A DNA stretch of 62,183 nucleotides from Kurthia populi. GTDB lineage: Bacteria; Bacillota; Bacilli; Bacillales_A; Planococcaceae. A model generated the notes under the pieces. It had not been told where the DNA came from, did not search any database, and saw nothing but the letters and a program-made list of their open reading frames with translations. Shown here piece after piece: positions 33,668 through 41,317 of this stretch. Numbering within the stretch: the first letter of the stretch is position 1; each line of letters starts with the position of its first letter. Made by a program: the position numbers and the translations under genes. The DNA lies in assembly GCF_042686175.1 (NCBI RefSeq), contig NZ_JBHUOR010000136.1, forward strand, positions 1 through 62,183, in the 5' to 3' direction.

Positions 33668-34861
33668 ATGGATTTTTCATATACAGCACAGGAAGAACAA
33701 TTTCGACAGGAGTTACGTACATGGCTTGAAGAAAACCTTCCAGAGGGATGGCTAGCGTCGCAACAACTACCGTCAGAGGAAGCAGAGCTAGGTCAATTTT
33801 TATGTAAGTGGCAAAAAACATTAGCCGATAGCCGCTGGGCAGCGATTGCATGGCCTGAGAAACATGGTGGACGTAATGCGACACTGATGGAGGAAATTAT
33901 TTACCATCAAGAAATGGTTCGTGTGAAAGCGCCACCACTTGTAAACTATGTGGGGCTTCATATGGTTGGACCAACCTTGATGCAAATCGGAACACCTGAA
34001 CAACAGGAAAAATACATCCCGAAAATTTTAACAGGAGAAGAAGTGTGGTGCCAAGGCTATTCAGAGCCAAATGCAGGTTCGGATTTAGCAGCTGTACAAA
34101 CGACGGCCGTTAAAAAAGGGGACAAGTGGGTGATTAATGGTCAAAAAATTTGGACAAGCTTTGCTCACTTTGCAGACCGGTGCTTCCTTGTTGCACGTAC
34201 GAGTAAAGGGGAGAAAAAGCATCATGGCATTACATGCTTCTTACTGGATATGAATCAACCTGGTGTAGAAGTACGCCCGATTATTCAAATGAATGGTGAG
34301 CATGATTTTAATGAAGTGTATTTAACGGATGCAGTAGCCTATGACAGTGAGATTATCGGACAAGTAGATGATGGCTGGCGTGTGACGATTGCGTTATTAA
34401 TGCATGAACGTACAGGCATTGGTGCTCAAGTATTTTCACTTGAACAGCAATTTGCAGAGCTTGTGAATGTAGCTCAAACGGTTACAGAGGATGACCAACC
34501 ATTGATTGCGAAACCAGAAGTACGTAAGCGTCTACTTGACTTATATATGAATCAACGTGGCTCGTTATTAAATTATTATCGCAATTTAACAAAGCAGCTA
34601 AAAGTGGGACATCCAGGTGTAGAAGGCTCGATGGATAAATTATTCGTTAGTGAAATGACGAAAAAATTATTCTCAGAAGCTATTTCAATTCAAGGTCACG
34701 CGGGAATGCTGTGGGAAGAAGATGCTGTACAAGACCAGGGTTATTGGCAGAAAAATTATTTGTATTCATTTGGTCAAACAATCGGCGGTGGTACGAGCGA
34801 GATTCAAAAAAATACGATTGCGGAGCGCATCTTAGGCTTACCAAAAGATGTCGGTCGCTAG
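33668..34861 (+). CDS. Acyl-CoA dehydrogenase, first subunit
   Basis: A 397-residue FAD enzyme. Family blocks are present: GYSEPNAGSDLAAVQTTA (FAD/substrate loop), WTSFAHFADRCFLVART, and the C-terminal GGGTSEIQKNTIAERILGLPK. At the position where medium-chain enzymes have the catalytic Glu (YEGT) there is Gly (IGGGT). It is paired with a second, divergent acyl-CoA dehydrogenase 18 bases downstream. Paired genes of this kind in steroid-degrading actinobacteria form alpha2beta2 enzymes such as ChsE1-ChsE2, which act on bulky branched acyl-CoA. GAGGAGG precedes the ATG. Confidence 0.88.
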   Translation: MDFSYTAQEEQFRQELRTWLEENLPEGWLASQQLPSEEAELGQFLCKWQKTLADSRWAAIAWPEKHGGRNATLMEEIIYHQEMVRVKAPPLVNYVGLHMVGPTLMQIGTPEQQEKYIPKILTGEEVWCQGYSEPNAGSDLAAVQTTAVKKGDKWVINGQKIWTSFAHFADRCFLVARTSKGEKKHHGITCFLLDMNQPGVEVRPIIQMNGEHDFNEVYLTDAVAYDSEIIGQVDDGWRVTIALLMHERTGIGAQVFSLEQQFAELVNVAQTVTEDDQPLIAKPEVRKRLLDLYMNQRGSLLNYYRNLTKQLKVGHPGVEGSMDKLFVSEMTKKLFSEAISIQGHAGMLWEEDAVQDQGYWQKNYLYSFGQTIGGGTSEIQKNTIAERILGLPKDVGR

Positions 34862-34879
34862 AAGGGTTGGTGAAGGTCG

Positions 34880-36046
34880 ATGGATTTTTCATTAAACGAA
34901 GATCAAGAGTTATTTCGAAAATTTGTACGTAAATATCTTAATGACCAAGAGCAAACGAAAGTAGCGCGCGATTATATTGCAGGAAATGTCGAAGCAGTGA
35001 AGCAAGCAATTACAGGTGTTAATGAGCTTGGCTGTATGATGGTAAATATTCCAGATGATTATGATGGCATGGGTTTAGGTAAACTTGATCTTGTGCCAAT
35101 TATGGAAGAGTTGGGCCGCACATTAATGCCAGGTGTCTTTTTAGAGACAAGTGCCTTTGCTGTGCCAATTATTAATCAGTTTGCGACAACGGAGCAAAAG
35201 CAACAGTATTTATCAGAAGTCGCAAGTGGTGAAAAAGCGTTCACCATTGCCTGGCTAGAGCCTGGTAGAAGTTATACAGAAAAAGGCATTCAATTAGAAG
35301 CTATACTTGAGCAAGAGCAATTTACGCTAAATGGTGTGAAAACGCAAGTAGCCGATGTTGCACTTGCACAGTACCTTATCGTACCGGTACGTGTTAACGG
35401 TGAAGTGAGTATTATTGTGGTAGATAAGGAGACGCCAGGCCTTACAATCACAGCGCAAAAAGGCTTTGATGAAACACGTCAGCTATCAAGTATTTATTTT
35501 GATAATGTGACGGTGCCAATTAGTGCGTTAATCGGACCACTTGGAGATGGTTGGGGAATCCTTCAAGAAGGTTTGTTATCGTATAATGCGGCTGTATCAT
35601 CCGTTTGCGTCGGTGCGATGGAAAAAATTATTGAAGTGGCGAGTGAATATGCATGTATTCGTGAACAGTTTGGGCAAGCAATTGGGCGCTACCAAGCCAT
35701 TAAGCATCGTCTAGCAGATATGAAGCTGTCACTTGAAACAGCACGTTCACTCTCTTATTATGCAAACTGGGCACTTGAAACAACATCGGAGGATCGTGTA
35801 GAAGCTATTTGTAGTGCACGTATTTTTGCGACGCAAGCCTTTGTTGAAATTGCCGCGCATAATATTCAAATTCATGGTGGTATTGGCTTCACTGAAGAAA
35901 TTGATTGCCACTTATTTGTGAAGCGTTCACGTTTCTACGAAAATTACTTAGGTACACAAGCGCAGTACTATGACCAAGCCATTTCGGCACTTGGTTGGGA
36001 TGCAGCAACTAAAGCCAAAGAACATGAAAATTTACTGATTTCTTAA
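34880..36046 (+). CDS. Acyl-CoA dehydrogenase, second subunit
   Basis: A 388-residue acyl-CoA dehydrogenase-fold protein, more divergent than its neighbour. The loop equivalent to GYSEPxAGSD reads AWLEPGRSYTEKG. The FAD/tetramer block REQFGQAIGRYQAIKHRLADM and IQIHGGIGFTEEI are kept. The C-terminal GTSEI motif is absent. It probably forms a heterotetramer with the preceding protein, each supplying half of the FAD site, as in ChsE1-ChsE2. It ends the seven-gene operon, 28 bases before a terminator. Confidence 0.85.
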   Translation: MDFSLNEDQELFRKFVRKYLNDQEQTKVARDYIAGNVEAVKQAITGVNELGCMMVNIPDDYDGMGLGKLDLVPIMEELGRTLMPGVFLETSAFAVPIINQFATTEQKQQYLSEVASGEKAFTIAWLEPGRSYTEKGIQLEAILEQEQFTLNGVKTQVADVALAQYLIVPVRVNGEVSIIVVDKETPGLTITAQKGFDETRQLSSIYFDNVTVPISALIGPLGDGWGILQEGLLSYNAAVSSVCVGAMEKIIEVASEYACIREQFGQAIGRYQAIKHRLADMKLSLETARSLSYYANWALETTSEDRVEAICSARIFATQAFVEIAAHNIQIHGGIGFTEEIDCHLFVKRSRFYENYLGTQAQYYDQAISALGWDAATKAKEHENLLIS

Positions 36047-36073
36047 AAGATAGTTGGTTACTATTTGGAATGG

Positions 36074-36130
36074 GACTTCTTGAAGCATTTGTTAATGTAT
36101 AGAACATTTGCTAATGGAAGTCTTTTTTTG
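36074..36130 (+). terminator. Operon terminator after the acyl-CoA dehydrogenases
   Basis: GACTTC and downstream bases pair with GAAGTC before seven T. The long loop lowers certainty. Confidence 0.5.
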
Positions 36131-36158
36131 TTGAAAATTTTATTTCGAGGTGAAGTCG

Positions 36159-36455
36159 ATGTTTAAAACAAATCGTACAGTTGAATCGATGTCCTATAAA
36201 CAAAAAGCTCTGCTTGTCGCTGGAATTTTCTTATGTATGGAATTAGGACTCATGGTGTCTATGGAGTTTTCAATTGCTCTGCCTAGCATTATTACAGACA
36301 TTGGCGGAGCGGAGTTTTATGCGCTTATTTTCACGGTTAATCTTGCTGTATCTGCAATTGTTACACCATTTGTTGGTAAATTGAGTTCCATACAAATCTA
36401 TTTTTACATTTCGTTATTTTTGATTAAGCCTCATATTGAATCTTTTTTATGCTGA
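36159..36455 (+). pseudogene. Truncated MFS transporter (first helices only)
   Basis: A 98-residue frame starting MFKTNRTVESM after GAGGTGAAGTCG. It encodes about two helices typical of MFS exporters (GIFLCMELGLMVSMEFSIALPSIITDIGGAEFYALIFTVNLAVSAIVTPFVGKLS). It then passes into an unrelated short tail (SSIQIYFYISLF) and a stop. The MFS signature is cut after about 80 residues, and nothing downstream continues it. It looks like a deletion remnant of a DHA-type exporter next to the acyl-CoA operon. Confidence 0.7.
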
Positions 36456-36482
36456 AAGTGCACATATTGTATTCCCTACTAA

Positions 36483-36527
36483 AAAAATAAGAACCACCAC
36501 CATAACGGCAGTAGGTTCTTATTTTTT
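36483..36527. terminator. Bidirectional terminator
   Basis: AAAAAATAAGAACC pairs with GGTTCTTATTTTTT. It lies between the MFS remnant and the convergent secreted-protein gene. Confidence 0.8.
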
Positions 36528-37103
36528 GATTTTATAAAGTACATATGTTGTTTTATATTCACCTTGATAAAGGGTTTGAGTTTTGATTTTTCCGCGATTT
36601 TTTACATAGTAGGAAATGGTATTTTCACCGTATCGCTTCTCCCAAATTTTAATCGCATTTTTGTACGTGCCATTTTGTGTTTTCACCGTTGATTTTGTAG
36701 AGAGAATTTTGTATGGGTTCTCGCTAAAATCGCTCCCTTGTAATTTCCCAGTTTGGTTTTTACGAACAGTAGGTGGAAGTAGGTCCCAAAATTTGAAGCT
36801 GCCATATTCAAAATTATGCTTTGAGCCACCAGCTGCTGTCAGTCCATATTTTTTGTCGTAAGAATAATCAGTGTAAACATCACCTTGCGTTAAATCTTGC
36901 CAAGCGCCCTTCATTGGCCCTGTTTTTACTAATTTGTCACGCCAAATATGAAGTTGATTGCCTTTTTTATCATATTCCTTATAAAAATATTGTGAGTAAT
37001 TTGTTGATGGTTGATAAGCTTTCGTGCTAATCGCTGCAGAAGCAGTAGTTGTCGGTAATAAAAGAGCAGCAGTAGTTGCTGCGATGATACAAAGTTTTTT
37101 CAT
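36519..37103 (-). CDS. Secreted protein of unknown function
   Basis: A 194-residue protein with a clear signal peptide (MKKLCIIAATTAALLLPTTTASA, cleavage about residue 23). The mature part is rich in Tyr, Lys and Thr, with a beta-strand pattern (YSQYFYKEYDKKGNQLHIW, NTISYYVKNRGKIKTQTLY). No recognised motif. AAGGAGG precedes the ATG. It lies 32 bases downstream of another minus-strand gene and may be co-transcribed with it. Confidence 0.6.
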   Translation of the reverse strand: MKKLCIIAATTAALLLPTTTASAAISTKAYQPSTNYSQYFYKEYDKKGNQLHIWRDKLVKTGPMKGAWQDLTQGDVYTDYSYDKKYGLTAAGGSKHNFEYGSFKFWDLLPPTVRKNQTGKLQGSDFSENPYKILSTKSTVKTQNGTYKNAIKIWEKRYGENTISYYVKNRGKIKTQTLYQGEYKTTYVLYKIKK

Positions 37104-37135
37104 ATCAATGCCTCCTTACAATTTAATATAGAATT

Positions 37136-37924
37136 TCATAAATACACTCGGTATTTTTCATCAATACCATACTTTTCTTGAAGGATATTACATGCCTTAG
37201 CATTTGAAGCTGCGTTTAATTTTTCCACTTCTGTATTTACTTCAGCTTCCTTTTGATACATTTCTTCTGATTTTTTTTCAGTAGTAGAAGCGAAAATTAA
37301 GCTACCAATTGCCAGCGCAGGTGCAATTGCAATGCCACCTAAGACCATAGTTCCTCCAGCAATTCCTAAACCACCAGTGGCTAAAGATCCTCCCCCTAAG
37401 AACGCTAGTGTAGCATTTTGTGCGGCAATGCCACTTAATGATGGGATGGCTGTACCAGTAGAAGCGGCAGCAAATGTAGTCGTGGCACCTACAGCCCCCA
37501 TTGCAGCTAATCCACTTCCTGCGAGAGAAGCTACACCAGCAGTTAATACTTGTCCAGCTTGGATTACTTGCTTTTCAATATTTAAGACAAACGAATCTAA
37601 AACCTTGCTAGAAACAAAATTATCTATAACTGTTTCTCCTTTAAAGTTAATATTTTTAATTTGTTTGAATGAATTTACAAAGTCTTTCATCGTTGTATCT
37701 AAAATTTCTAATTTTAACTTTCCATAGTCTTCAAATTGACGATTCGTATCATCTCGATTTTCTTCAAATTTTTTATAAGCAGTCTTATATTTTCTTTCTA
37801 AATTTTCAGCTAGCTCTTTCGTTTCTTTCATATTTTGGAATGAATCATATCCTTTTTTACCGGCAACAGCTGTTGATGCTGCAACAGCTCCTGCAACAAT
37901 TAGTGGAATAAATGGTAATATCAT
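37136..37924 (-). CDS. Gly/Ala-rich membrane-associated protein with coiled coil, unknown
   Basis: A 262-residue protein. It opens with a short hydrophobic helix (FIPLIVAGAVAASTAVAG). A charged coiled-coil region follows (about 35-90, ENLERKYKTAYKKFEENRDD). A long Gly/Ala-rich hydrophobic hairpin spans about 125-210 (AMGAVGATTTFAAAS ... GGLGIAGGTMVLGGIAIAPALAIGSLIF), and a Glu/Lys helix and a short tail end it. The layout resembles proteins that insert a glycine-rich hairpin into membranes. No family recognised. An AT-rich region without a strong ribosome binding site precedes the ATG, so the start is uncertain. Confidence 0.5.
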   Translation of the reverse strand: MILPFIPLIVAGAVAASTAVAGKKGYDSFQNMKETKELAENLERKYKTAYKKFEENRDDTNRQFEDYGKLKLEILDTTMKDFVNSFKQIKNINFKGETVIDNFVSSKVLDSFVLNIEKQVIQAGQVLTAGVASLAGSGLAAMGAVGATTTFAAASTGTAIPSLSGIAAQNATLAFLGGGSLATGGLGIAGGTMVLGGIAIAPALAIGSLIFASTTEKKSEEMYQKEAEVNTEVEKLNAASNAKACNILQEKYGIDEKYRVYL

Positions 37925-38141
37925 AGTCTAAAATACTCTTTTATATTTATGGTTATTTTTATCTATAATACCATATTTTTTAAATGAAATAAACTAATTA
38001 ATAAATAAAATGGTTTAAAAAATAGAGAGCGTAAAATAATTTGCATTTATAGGTCAAATTGTTTTAGAAAATCGTACTAAAAAATAAAATATAGATTTTA
38101 GGAAAAAATAAGACCTTAATTTTCTGAATTTTTATTTTTAG

Positions 38142-38170
38142 TAGTCAAATGAAAAAATTAATGCTACAAT
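38142..38170 (+). promoter_or_regulatory. Promoter of the rib operon
   Basis: TAGTCA and TACAAT are separated by 17 bases. The first FMN aptamer starts about 20 bases downstream, as expected for a riboswitch leader. Confidence 0.55.
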
Positions 38171-38189
38171 CAATCCCATAAATGAATAA

Positions 38190-38300
38190 CTTCCTTCGGG
38201 GTAGGGTGCAATTCCCAATCGGCGGTTATAGCCCGCGAGCTTTCGAGCAGGATTCGGTGAAATTCCGGAGCCGACAGTATAGTCTGGATGAGAGAAGGAA
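38190..38300 (+). promoter_or_regulatory. FMN riboswitch (RFN element) 1
   Basis: Conserved RFN blocks occur in order: CTTCGGGGTAGGGTGCAATT, CCCAATCGGCGGT, AGCCCGCGAGC, GGTGAAATTCCGGAGCCGAC, AGTATAGTCTGGATGAGAGA and the closing AGAAGG. Binding of FMN is expected to favour the terminator at 38367-38399 and so shut down riboflavin synthesis. A second aptamer follows 120 bases later. Confidence 0.95.
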
Positions 38301-38366
38301 TCGATGCATGACGATGGTGCGCAGCAGCGTTTCACTATGGTTTATTTGAGCATCGTAAAATGTAAA

Positions 38367-38399
38367 CCCCGCTTGGTTAGAATACCAGACGGGATTTTT
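38367..38399 (+). terminator. Terminator of riboswitch 1
   Basis: CCCG-C-TTGGT pairs with ACCAG-A-CGGG, followed by ATTTTTAAATTTT. It sits between the two aptamers, so the first switch has its own expression platform. Confidence 0.7.
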
Positions 38400-38420
38400 A
38401 AATTTTAAAACTACATAGCA

Positions 38421-38530
38421 ATTCTTCGGGGTAGGGTGCAATTCCCAATCGGCGGTTATAGCCCGCGAGCTTTCGAGCAGGATCTGGTGGAACTCCAGGG
38501 CCGACAGTATAGTCTGGATGAGAGAAGAAT
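38421..38530 (+). promoter_or_regulatory. FMN riboswitch (RFN element) 2
   Basis: It repeats the full set of RFN blocks. It is identical to copy 1 over its first 60 bases or so and differs in the later arm (GATCTGGTGGAACTCCAGGG in place of the AAATTCCGG arm, with compensating pairs). It looks functional. With copy 1 it makes a tandem FMN switch on one transcript. Confidence 0.95.
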
Positions 38531-38578
38531 GCGCAGAAAAAGCGTACAATTGTACGCTTGTTTGTCGACGCATAAATC

Positions 38579-38612
38579 AAGGAACCCCGCTATTACGTGA
38601 GGTTCCTTTTTT
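38579..38612 (+). terminator. Terminator of riboswitch 2
   Basis: AAGGAACCCCGC and GTGAGGTTCCTT form a strong stem followed by six T, about 85 bases before the ribE start. It is the expression platform of the second aptamer. Confidence 0.85.
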
Positions 38613-38697
38613 AAATGCCCAAAAGTTTGTTCGTAGTACCCCTCTATTCATTTATCCGATAAAACCAATTTATTTGGTTTAGAAAGGAGAATGAGCG

Positions 38698-39327
38698 ATG
38701 TTTACAGGAATTATCGAAGAAGTTGGGACCGTGCAAAAAGTTTCTAGACAGCAACAAGCATTAGCATTAACGATTTCGGCAAAGATAGTGTTAGAGGATG
38801 TGCATATTGGCGATAGTATTGCAGTCAATGGTGTATGTCTAACGGTGACAGCTTTTACATCAATAGCCTTTACAGCAGATGTCATGCCGGAAACCTTTCA
38901 TGCAACAAGTCTTGCAAAGCTAGCATCGGGTGATGGTGTTAACTTAGAACGTGCCATGCAGGCAAATGGTCGATTTGGTGGTCATATTGTCTCGGGTCAT
39001 GTTGATGGTACCGCAACCATTGCGAAGAAACGTACAGTATCAAATGCCGTTTATATTGATTTACGAATGGATGCTGAACTGACACATTACTGTATTCCAA
39101 AGGGCTCGATTACAATCGATGGTACAAGTCTAACGGTTTTTGATGTTCGTGAAAACAGAATTACGGTATCACTTATTCCTCACACCTATGCGGAAACGAT
39201 TTTTAGCAAAAAGCGAGAAGGTGCTATTGTTAATGTTGAAAATGATGTAATTGCAAAATACGTCGAAAAACTGACAGCTAAACAGAAGCCATTAACACGC
39301 GATTTTTTAGCGCATCATGGCTATTAG
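38698..39327 (+). CDS. ribE: Riboflavin synthase, alpha subunit
   Basis: A 209-residue trimer-type riboflavin synthase with two lumazine-binding barrels. The first starts MFTGIIEEVGTV and ends near SIAVNGVCLTV; the second has GRFGGHIVSGHVDGT and SITIDGTSLTV. It dismutates two 6,7-dimethyl-8-ribityllumazine molecules into riboflavin. It leads ribE-ribB-ribH. In B. subtilis ribD normally comes first; here it is absent. AAAGGAG precedes the ATG. It is regulated by the tandem FMN riboswitch. Confidence 0.95.
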   Translation: MFTGIIEEVGTVQKVSRQQQALALTISAKIVLEDVHIGDSIAVNGVCLTVTAFTSIAFTADVMPETFHATSLAKLASGDGVNLERAMQANGRFGGHIVSGHVDGTATIAKKRTVSNAVYIDLRMDAELTHYCIPKGSITIDGTSLTVFDVRENRITVSLIPHTYAETIFSKKREGAIVNVENDVIAKYVEKLTAKQKPLTRDFLAHHGY

Positions 39328-39338
39328 GAGGGAACGAC

Positions 39339-39959
39339 ATGCTACATACAATTGATGAGGCACTTGAACAATTACTAAAAGGTAACATGATTATTGTTGT
39401 TGATGATGAGGATCGTGAAAATGAAGGCGATTTTGTTGCATTGGCAGACTATGTGACTCCAGATACAATCAATGCGATGGCTACATACGGTAAAGGTTTG
39501 ATTTGTACGCCAATTTCGACATCGATTGCTCAAAAACTAAAACTTACACCAATGGTTACGAATAATACAGACAATCATGGTACTGCTTTTACAGTAAGTA
39601 TTGATTATAAAGAAACCGAAACAGGGATTAGTGCATTTGAACGTGCGCTAACAATTGAAAAAATGATTAGTAGTGATGAGCCAACAGATTTCCGTCGTCC
39701 TGGCCATATTTTTCCGCTCATTGCAAAAGATGGCGGAGTGTTAGAACGCCGCGGTCATACTGAAGCAGCCGTTGAATTAGCGAAGCTTGCAGGTGTGAAG
39801 GAAGCCGGCATTATTTGTGAAATCATGAGTGCAGATGGTCATATGGCACGCCTGCCAGAGCTTGAACGCATTTCAAGAATGATGAACTGTCCATTAATTT
39901 CTATTGAGCAATTAGTCGAATATGTAAAACAACAAAAGGAGCTGGTTACACATGGGTAA
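39339..39959 (+). CDS. ribB: 3,4-dihydroxy-2-butanone 4-phosphate synthase (stand-alone RibB)
   Basis: The active-site loop VDDEDRENEGDFV (about 20-32) and HGTAFTVSID, RPGHIFPL and GHTEAAVEL are all present. The protein makes the four-carbon precursor of lumazine from ribulose 5-phosphate with Mg. It stops at 206 residues. Bacillus usually has a RibBA fusion of about 400 residues with GTP cyclohydrolase II at the C-terminus. Here that half is missing and does not occur next to it. TAGGAGGG precedes the ATG. The stop overlaps ribH by 8 bases. Confidence 0.93.
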   Translation: MLHTIDEALEQLLKGNMIIVVDDEDRENEGDFVALADYVTPDTINAMATYGKGLICTPISTSIAQKLKLTPMVTNNTDNHGTAFTVSIDYKETETGISAFERALTIEKMISSDEPTDFRRPGHIFPLIAKDGGVLERRGHTEAAVELAKLAGVKEAGIICEIMSADGHMARLPELERISRMMNCPLISIEQLVEYVKQQKELVTHG

Positions 39960-40419
39960 AACAATCGAAGCACAATTAGTAGGTACAGGATTAAAAATCG
40001 GAATCGTTGTTGGTCGTTTCAATGAATTTATTAATTCAAAATTAGTTGATGGGGCAATGGACGGGCTTTTACGTCATGGTGTTGAAGATAAAGATATTGA
40101 CACGGTATGGGTGCCAGGAGCATTTGAAGTGCCGTTTATTGCAAAAAAATTAGCAGAAAAAGGCGAGTATGATGCAGTAATTGGCTTAGGTACGGTTATT
40201 CGTGGCTCTACAACACATTATGATTATGTATGTAATGAAGCAGCAAAAGGTATTGCGCAAGTTGGATTACAAACTGGTATACCCGTTATTTTTGGTATTG
40301 TGACAACAGAATCGATTGAACAAGCAATTGAACGTTCGGGCACAAAAGCTGGTAATAAGGGATATGATGCGGCAATATCTGCAATTGAAATGGCAAACTT
40401 AACAACATTATTAAAATAA
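39952..40419 (+). CDS. ribH: 6,7-dimethyl-8-ribityllumazine synthase
   Basis: A 155-residue lumazine synthase. It has GRFNEFINSKLVDGA, the substrate block WVPGAFEVPF, GTVIRGSTTHYDYVCNEAAKG and GIVTTESIEQAIERSGTKAGNKG. It condenses the RibB product with the ribitylamino pyrimidine and supplies RibE. Its start lies inside the ribB end (AAAGGAG upstream), so it is translationally coupled. It closes the operon. Confidence 0.95.
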   Translation: MGKTIEAQLVGTGLKIGIVVGRFNEFINSKLVDGAMDGLLRHGVEDKDIDTVWVPGAFEVPFIAKKLAEKGEYDAVIGLGTVIRGSTTHYDYVCNEAAKGIAQVGLQTGIPVIFGIVTTESIEQAIERSGTKAGNKGYDAAISAIEMANLTTLLK

Positions 40420-40776
40420 TATAATTCTTGTTACGTTTAATAGCTAATTAAAGATATACGTCAAAAGAATGGATGCAATAATCTAAGTTTAGAAAATTGA
40501 CTATATAATATAATAGAAGAAACACAAAAAAACGGGCATTGTAATATGAATGTCCGTTTTTGTCTTCTTTGTATTCCTTTAAAATCTCTTAGAACTTAGT
40601 AAGCAAATAAAAAATAAAAGCTAGTAATAGTTTTGCTGTGAAGAATTATTATATGAAAGAAAATAAAGGAAAGAGCTCTAAAGACAAGACTACAAACATA
40701 TTGAAGTGTTCTATTATGTAAAAAAATTTCCATCATGTATAATGAAAACAATATCAAATGAATTGGAGGTAGTCAT
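40420..40776. other. Intergenic region after ribH
   Basis: It contains a terminator at 40527-40563 and otherwise AT-rich sequence up to the next gene's AATTGGAGG. No gene-like frame is visible. Confidence 0.5.
40527..40563 (+). terminator. Hairpin terminator, probably of the rib operon
   Basis: AAAACGGGCATT pairs with AATGTCCGTTTT (one G-U), followed by T. Confidence 0.75.
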
Positions 40777-41148
40777 ATGGAATATTATTCATTACAACAT
40801 TTACTAGAGAATACGGAAGTTTGCTTGATGAACCGAGAAACCGGGGACAAGTACGATACGTGGTCGACAGAAGTTGAAATTGATTTAACGAGTTTAGGTA
40901 TCCGAGCGGAGCATTTTGAAATTACACAGTTTGATATCGACATCGTACATAATAAGGAGCGTGATACAACGTTTTTTATTAATGCGACGCCATATGGCAC
41001 CGATGATTATGAAATCTACTTGTGGTTTAATGATATATTAGGTCCACGCCTCATGGATATGTTTTTACGGACCATTCATGAGTTTGTACGAGAAAAACAA
41101 AGTTTAGCCGAGTCATTTATGAGCGATGATGACTGGACAAATGACTAA
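40777..41148 (+). CDS. Small acidic cytoplasmic protein, unknown
   Basis: A 123-residue protein with alternating polar and hydrophobic residues suggesting a mixed alpha/beta fold (TWSTEVEIDLTSLGIRAEHFEI, TTFFINATPYGTDDYEIYLWF). The tail is acidic (SDDDWTND). TTGGAGG lies 7 bases before the ATG. No family recognised. It has its own terminator. Confidence 0.6.
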   Translation: MEYYSLQHLLENTEVCLMNRETGDKYDTWSTEVEIDLTSLGIRAEHFEITQFDIDIVHNKERDTTFFINATPYGTDDYEIYLWFNDILGPRLMDMFLRTIHEFVREKQSLAESFMSDDDWTND

Positions 41149-41150
41149 TG

Positions 41151-41177
41151 GAGGGTGGCTTTGGCCACTCTTTTTTG
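41151..41177 (+). terminator. Terminator
   Basis: GAGGGTGGC pairs with GGCCACTC around TTT, followed by six T. It lies just before the TATAAT of the next transcript (41181-41186). Confidence 0.75.
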
Positions 41178-41217
41178 TGCTATAATGAGGCTAATGAAAG
41201 TGTAGGAGGGATCTGAC

Positions 41218-41256
41218 ATGGCTTGTACAATACATGCCTGCTCTCAAGTGGGCTAA
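41218..41256 (+). CDS. Probable leader peptide (12 residues) of the FusB-type gene
   Basis: A short frame, MACTIHACSQVG, starts at an ATG 7 bases after a strong AGGAGGG, about 30 bases downstream of a TATAAT (41181-41186). It ends 61 bases before the FusB-type start. A hairpin lies between. A good ribosome binding site on so short a frame before a translation-factor-protecting protein fits a translational attenuator. That fusB of Staphylococcus is controlled this way is from memory. The frame could still be chance. Confidence 0.5.
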   Translation: MACTIHACSQVG

Positions 41257-41259
41257 TGC

Positions 41260-41313
41260 GGTCCAATTCCGTTCGGCTTTGGACCATAAACCAATTGCCT
41301 AGACAAACGGAGG
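41260..41313 (+). promoter_or_regulatory. Candidate translational-attenuation structure
   Basis: GGTCCAA (41260-41266) pairs with TTGGACC (41279-41285). Loop bases TCCGTT (41268-41273) are complementary to AACGGA (41306-41311), which overlaps the GGAGG ribosome binding site of the downstream gene. ATTCC (41266-41270) could instead pair with GGAAT (41312-41316). A ribosome stalled on the leader could change these pairings. Not folded computationally. Confidence 0.4.
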
Positions 41314-41317
41314 AATA

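Noticed and set aside
38138..38580. Minus-strand frames across the two FMN riboswitches
   Set aside because: They only reflect the complement of the structured RNA. The similarity between them comes from the duplicated aptamer.
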